Below, in pieces: positions 60,961-64,000 of a stretch of DNA of 64,000 nt. Position 1 is the first letter of the stretch. Every line of letters starts with the position of its first letter. The notes below the pieces were generated by a model, which saw only the letters and a list, made by a program, of their open reading frames with translations, searched no databases and was not told where the DNA came from. The position numbers and the translations under genes were made by a program. The DNA comes from Desulfobacula sp. (GTDB lineage Bacteria > Desulfobacterota > Desulfobacteria > Desulfobacterales > Desulfobacteraceae): the NCBI GenBank assembly GCA_023701135.1, contig JAMPXP010000005.1:62001-126000 (forward strand), read 5' to 3'.

Positions 60961-61611
60961 TTATTTCCTTTCATTCCAAGCGTTAAGAATCTGTTGTCCG
61001 GTGCCCTTATCAAAGCCTTGACGCACAGCTTTTTCGAGATGCTTTATTATATCTGCGTCAGAAGGCTTGAAATCAGGAAAACCTCGACTTATATACCCGA
61101 TAACCGATATTGTCTCAAAATCTTCTGAAAGCAATGTTGGGACTTCCTCACCTTCCAAGATCGGTGTATTTTTTCTTTTCATTTGAGCTAAATAAGGTAT
61201 TCTCTCCATTGCAGAAAGAGACTGAGCTTGATCAAGCATTTCTTTCCCTTCTGGTATTGCCGAATTAAGTCGTTGAATTAAATCATCCTCGATTTTTTCC
61301 AGATTAGATATTTTGTTTGATACCTGGCCACCTATCGATGCAGCCTCTTCTATTAAAGATTGGATATTTTGCAACAGAGTTAGCACTTGATCAATTGGCA
61401 TCTGTTTTAAACTATGTAGTTGATTTGATAGCGCATTAATTTTGTTGTAGAAATCTTGTTGCTCCAGCCTGTCTCTTTCACGTGCTTCCTCTATCGCTTC
61501 ATTAGACACACTTCGCCTCTCTACAGGAAACAAAACATTGCTATCCCTTCTCTGAAGGTGTCGCTCAAAACAACCCGGATTCTTACTCCACTTTGTTTTC
61601 TTCCAGAACAT
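60961..61611 (-). CDS. hypothetical protein with coiled-coil region (216 aa)
   Basis: The ATG at 61611 is the first good start; the frame stays open to a TTG at 61713, but the added residues overlap the HicB remnant. Residues about 45-135 contain heptad-like coiled coil (Q-D-F-Y-N-K-I-N-A-L-S-N-Q-L-H-S-L, Q-N-I-Q-S-L-I-E-E-A). The C-terminal part ends in a short helical domain. No family is recognised; it is AT-rich and in the island. Confidence 0.55.
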   Translation of the reverse strand: MFWKKTKWSKNPGCFERHLQRRDSNVLFPVERRSVSNEAIEEARERDRLEQQDFYNKINALSNQLHSLKQMPIDQVLTLLQNIQSLIEEAASIGGQVSNKISNLEKIEDDLIQRLNSAIPEGKEMLDQAQSLSAMERIPYLAQMKRKNTPILEGEEVPTLLSEDFETISVIGYISRGFPDFKPSDADIIKHLEKAVRQGFDKGTGQQILNAWNERK

Positions 61612-61615
61612 ATCT

Positions 61616-61924
61616 CTATTCGCTATTGACCTTGCCAAACACGGAAAATCCCGAATTGAATTTTCCTTGTTCCCATGTAAGTGTTCGATAACATGGAAAA
61701 TATAAAGAAACAACAGAAATTTGAGCCTGACCCGGAACTAAAACATTATGGGCGGCCATGTCCGACAGGACACCCGCCACGAGTTTCCGAATCCCTTTCA
61801 GCGCCTTTTCCGGCGTATCCGCCAGCCAACTCAGGCTTGGGAATTCAGCACACAGGCCGACATATTCATTGTCATCTTCAGACCAGATGACTCGGTATGT
61901 ATATTCATCATTTTTTTCTGCCAT
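61616..61924 (-). pseudogene. truncated HicB family antitoxin gene
   Basis: ATG 61924 starts 11 bases after the adenine deaminase stop. The first 60 residues (Y-R-V-I-W-S-E-D-D-N-E-Y-V-G-L-C-A-E-F-P-S-L, A-L-K-G-I-R-K-L-V) are a good HicB domain, but after M-A-A-H-N (about 61745) the homology and the GC-rich composition stop, and the usual ribbon-helix-helix DNA-binding tail (P-E-P-L, F-M-V-R-V-P-P) is absent. The break coincides with the edge of the AT-rich island. The rest of the open frame, 42 residues, is not HicB-like. Confidence 0.75.
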
Positions 61925-61934
61925 GACGCCCTCC

Positions 61935-63719
61935 TCATGGTTCTGCAAACAGCCCCCGGGTTTTGCCGTCCTTGAGGTTCACAAGGCCTTCCTCGCAGAT
62001 CCGGAGATAGGGGATGGCCGCCCCGGTCAATGTGATCAGGGTCAGGACCGGGTCCGGGAAATCAACGCCGAGCCCTTGGGCTGCTGTTTTGATGTCTTTG
62101 AGCCGCCGGGCGATCTGATCCACGGGCAGGTCTGAAATGATTCCGAAAACCGGAAGGGCCAGTTCACAGACAATTTCCCCCTGATCGCAGAGAACCACGC
62201 CGCCTTTCAGGTCACGGATGCGGTTGACGGCCAGGGCCATATCGGCGTCGTCGGCCCCCACCAAGACAATGCAGGAGGTGTCCCAGGCTGCACTACAGGC
62301 CAGTGCCCCGGAATTCAGGCCGAAATTCCGGATCAGGCCGGTGAACATTTTCCCTGATCCCCGGGTCCGGTCAATGGCTGAAATTTTGGATAACCCGCCG
62401 TTTTTCGGGCAAAGGATCTCGCCATTCAGGACCGGCGCGTCTTCCATGAGTTCCCGGGTGACCAGGTCGGTGACCATGTCCATGACCCGGACCCTGGCCA
62501 TGCCATGGTTCCCGTGGCCGGCCCTGATTTTAAAATCACCGGCCGTCAGCTTTTTAGGAAGCCGGATGGTGTCCAGACTTTGGGGGGAATACCGGTGGCG
62601 GCGGGCCGATACCTGCAATCGGCCGTCCTGTGAAATCACGCGGCCGTTGCTGATCACATATTCGGCCCGGATGGTGCCGGGGTCCGGGATGATCACCAAG
62701 TCTGCGATTTTCCCCGGGGCAATCCCGCCGATGGCATGGTCCAGGCCGAAATGTTCGGCCACATTCAGGGTTGCCGCCTGGATGGCCGTAACCGGATCAA
62801 ATCCGTAGTCAATGGCCTTTTGGACCGGATGTTCCAGATAGCCGAGTTCCAGGAGGTCGGCGGGAGAAACCCCGTCCGTGGTCACAATCAGCCGCCTGAG
62901 GCTGATATTCCGGTCCAGGATCCCGGATATGGCTTTTAAGTCCCGGCGGATGCTGCCCTCCCTGGCCATGACATAGAACCCCAGGCGCAGCCGTTCAAGG
63001 GCGTCTTCCGCGCTGGTGGGTTCGTGGCAGGAGGAAATGCCCATGGCGGCATAGGCGGCCAGTTTGTTGCCCCTGGCCCCGGCGGAATGGCCTTCCAGGG
63101 TTTTTCCGTTTTCCAGCAGGGCTTCAAAATTGGACTGGAAGGCGTCGGGGGTCTGAAAGACCGTCTGCCAGTAGGATTCTCCCAGGCCGACGATGTCTTC
63201 CCGCTTGGCCAATTCCTGCATGATGCCGGGAGGAACGCCCAGGGCGGCCCGGCTGATGGAGGCCATGGCCGGGGCCGTGGCCAGAATCTTGACCGGCTGA
63301 TCCCTTAATGATGCCAGGAAATCCGTCACACCCTCAACCCCGGCCACGGGAAACACTTCCATGGTTTCGGTGATGATGGTGGTGGTACCTCCCTTCATGG
63401 CCTGGTCTAGAAATTCATGGGCCGTTGTCCAGGCGGCCAGGTGGGTGTGCGCGTCGATAAGCCCCGGTATCACCGTTTTCCCCACGGCGTCTATAATTTT
63501 TGTATCATTTCCCAGGGCCTGGGACAGGTCCGGCCCCACAAGGGCAATACAACGCCCCTTGATGGCAACCCCGTAATTTTCCTGGATTTCACCGGTGTAC
63601 ACATTGACCAGGCGGGCGTTGATGACGGCCAGATCGGCTTTTTCAGTTCCCAGGGCAACCCGCCGGAGGCTTTGCATTTCTTCTGCCGTCAAATGCAGCC
63701 CCAATCCTCTTTTTTCCAT
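61935..63719 (-). CDS. ade: adenine deaminase (594 aa)
   Basis: ATG 63719 (M-E-K-R-G-L-G) has AAGGAG 9 bases upstream, better than the 63794 start. The amidohydrolase core has I-D-A-H-T-H (metal ligands), E-T-M-E-V-F-P-V-A-G, G-L-G-E-S-Y, E-G-H-S-A-G-A, S-S-C-H-E-P and the catalytic T-T-D-G-V. It converts adenine to hypoxanthine and ammonia in the cytosol with a binuclear metal site. Length is near E. coli Ade (588). It probably shares a transcript with the remnant hicB that follows. Confidence 0.95.
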   Translation of the reverse strand: MEKRGLGLHLTAEEMQSLRRVALGTEKADLAVINARLVNVYTGEIQENYGVAIKGRCIALVGPDLSQALGNDTKIIDAVGKTVIPGLIDAHTHLAAWTTAHEFLDQAMKGGTTTIITETMEVFPVAGVEGVTDFLASLRDQPVKILATAPAMASISRAALGVPPGIMQELAKREDIVGLGESYWQTVFQTPDAFQSNFEALLENGKTLEGHSAGARGNKLAAYAAMGISSCHEPTSAEDALERLRLGFYVMAREGSIRRDLKAISGILDRNISLRRLIVTTDGVSPADLLELGYLEHPVQKAIDYGFDPVTAIQAATLNVAEHFGLDHAIGGIAPGKIADLVIIPDPGTIRAEYVISNGRVISQDGRLQVSARRHRYSPQSLDTIRLPKKLTAGDFKIRAGHGNHGMARVRVMDMVTDLVTRELMEDAPVLNGEILCPKNGGLSKISAIDRTRGSGKMFTGLIRNFGLNSGALACSAAWDTSCIVLVGADDADMALAVNRIRDLKGGVVLCDQGEIVCELALPVFGIISDLPVDQIARRLKDIKTAAQGLGVDFPDPVLTLITLTGAAIPYLRICEEGLVNLKDGKTRGLFAEP

Positions 63720-63858
63720 ATGCTGCCGCTCCTTGTATGCGTTTATCCCCATAAATATATTGGATATTTTTGCTGATATCGGATAAGAAGGCAAGAGACG
63801 AATTGAACCCGCCGGAAAAAAAGGCCTGGGCTTGAGCTGCCTGGGCCGGGGAGAGAAA

Positions 63859-64000
63859 ATGATGATGACGGCCCGTGACCATGCGCTGCTCTTTGCAGCC
63901 CTGGCAAAATCGGTGATTCAGGAGGTCGGTCTTGAGAAAGGAGAACCGCTGATCCGGCAGGGGGTCCGGGAATACGGCCGCCAGCGCGGCAAGCGGATGG
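63859..64000 (+). CDS. L-2-amino-thiazoline-4-carboxylic acid hydrolase-like protein, N-terminal part
   Basis: Three ATG codons (63859, 63862, 63865) follow GGGGAGAG. The 47 visible residues (H-A-L-L-F-A-A-L-A-K-S-V-I-Q-E, I-R-Q-G-V-R-E-Y-G-R-Q-R-G-K-R-M) fit the start of the ATC-hydrolase-like family, which opens thiazoline rings to cysteine or acts on related substrates. It leaves the window, so the catalytic part is not visible. It is divergent from ade. Confidence 0.65.
   Translation, partial: MMMTARDHALLFAALAKSVIQEVGLEKGEPLIRQGVREYGRQRGKRM

Noticed and set aside
1-64000. CRISPR arrays, tRNA or rRNA genes, IS elements, prophage
   Set aside because: No regularly spaced repeats, cloverleaf sequences, rRNA segments, transposase or phage genes were recognised on reading.

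Overview
The window looks like chromosomal DNA of an anaerobic, sulfate-reducer-like Desulfobacterota, probably Desulfobacterales. The clues are small families typical of that group (DVU0772-type and DVU0298-type proteins, HTH-plus-two-CW protein, HdrCB-like proteins), much oxygen-stress redox protein (rubrerythrin, rubredoxins, ferredoxins), sigma54 control, and two genes with in-frame TGA codons best read as selenocysteine. Most genes are moderately GC-rich and tightly packed. No rRNA, tRNA, CRISPR array or IS element was seen.

Layout. 0-7.5 kb: end of an Xaa-Pro aminopeptidase, then a redox/stress cluster: small Cys proteins, a SagB-type nitroreductase, a CX4C rubredoxin, a Sec-containing rhodanese fused to a ferritin-like domain, a SelD-associated type of FAD oxidoreductase, a TVP38-disulfide-oxidoreductase fusion, a CxxD ferredoxin and a rubrerythrin. 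7.5-19.5 kb: a DVU0772-family gene behind a sigma54 promoter, proC, ppnP, a TIGR02757 protein, sfsA, nifU-nifS-hdrC-hdrB, a ModF-like ABC protein, an alcohol dehydrogenase, and cysE-cysK with an HTH/two-CW regulator. 19.6-31 kb: clpB; a PAS-sigma54 activator downstream of a ferredoxin/DVU0298 operon; a transglutaminase-like protein; a core-MetE-like protein; a U32 protein; an acyl-CoA dehydrogenase.

31.3-45.2 kb: a catabolic/transport locus. A GntR regulator with a promoter and operator, a radical-SAM activase and a HypD-like glycyl radical enzyme are followed by a complete Dpp-type peptide ABC transporter, AzlCD, a TrmB-type regulator, a ketopantoate-reductase-like enzyme and a LysE exporter. 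The best reading is uptake of (hydroxy)proline-containing peptides with dehydration of trans-4-hydroxyproline to pyrroline-5-carboxylate; proC elsewhere in the window would reduce that product. 45.3-48 kb: a phage-shock system (pspABC with divergent pspF) with sigma54 promoter and paired upstream sites.

48-64 kb: PhzF protein, MltD-like LysM transglycosylase, MocR-like aminotransferase, a 60-codon selenoprotein gene with a TTG start (easily missed), gpt, argG, a sensor kinase, an Fe-S protein and a flavoprotein. Then comes a short AT-rich island (about 59.5-61.75 kb) with an attC-like site, a HEPN-like protein and orphan genes; it interrupts a HicB gene that follows adenine deaminase. The window ends in an ATC-hydrolase-like gene.

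The main new signals are the two selenoprotein genes with fdhF-like SECIS hairpins, and a shared 16-bp dyad (GRNACATTTKTGTNYC) upstream of the sigma54 activator gene and of two sigma54-type promoters, suggesting a small regulon.
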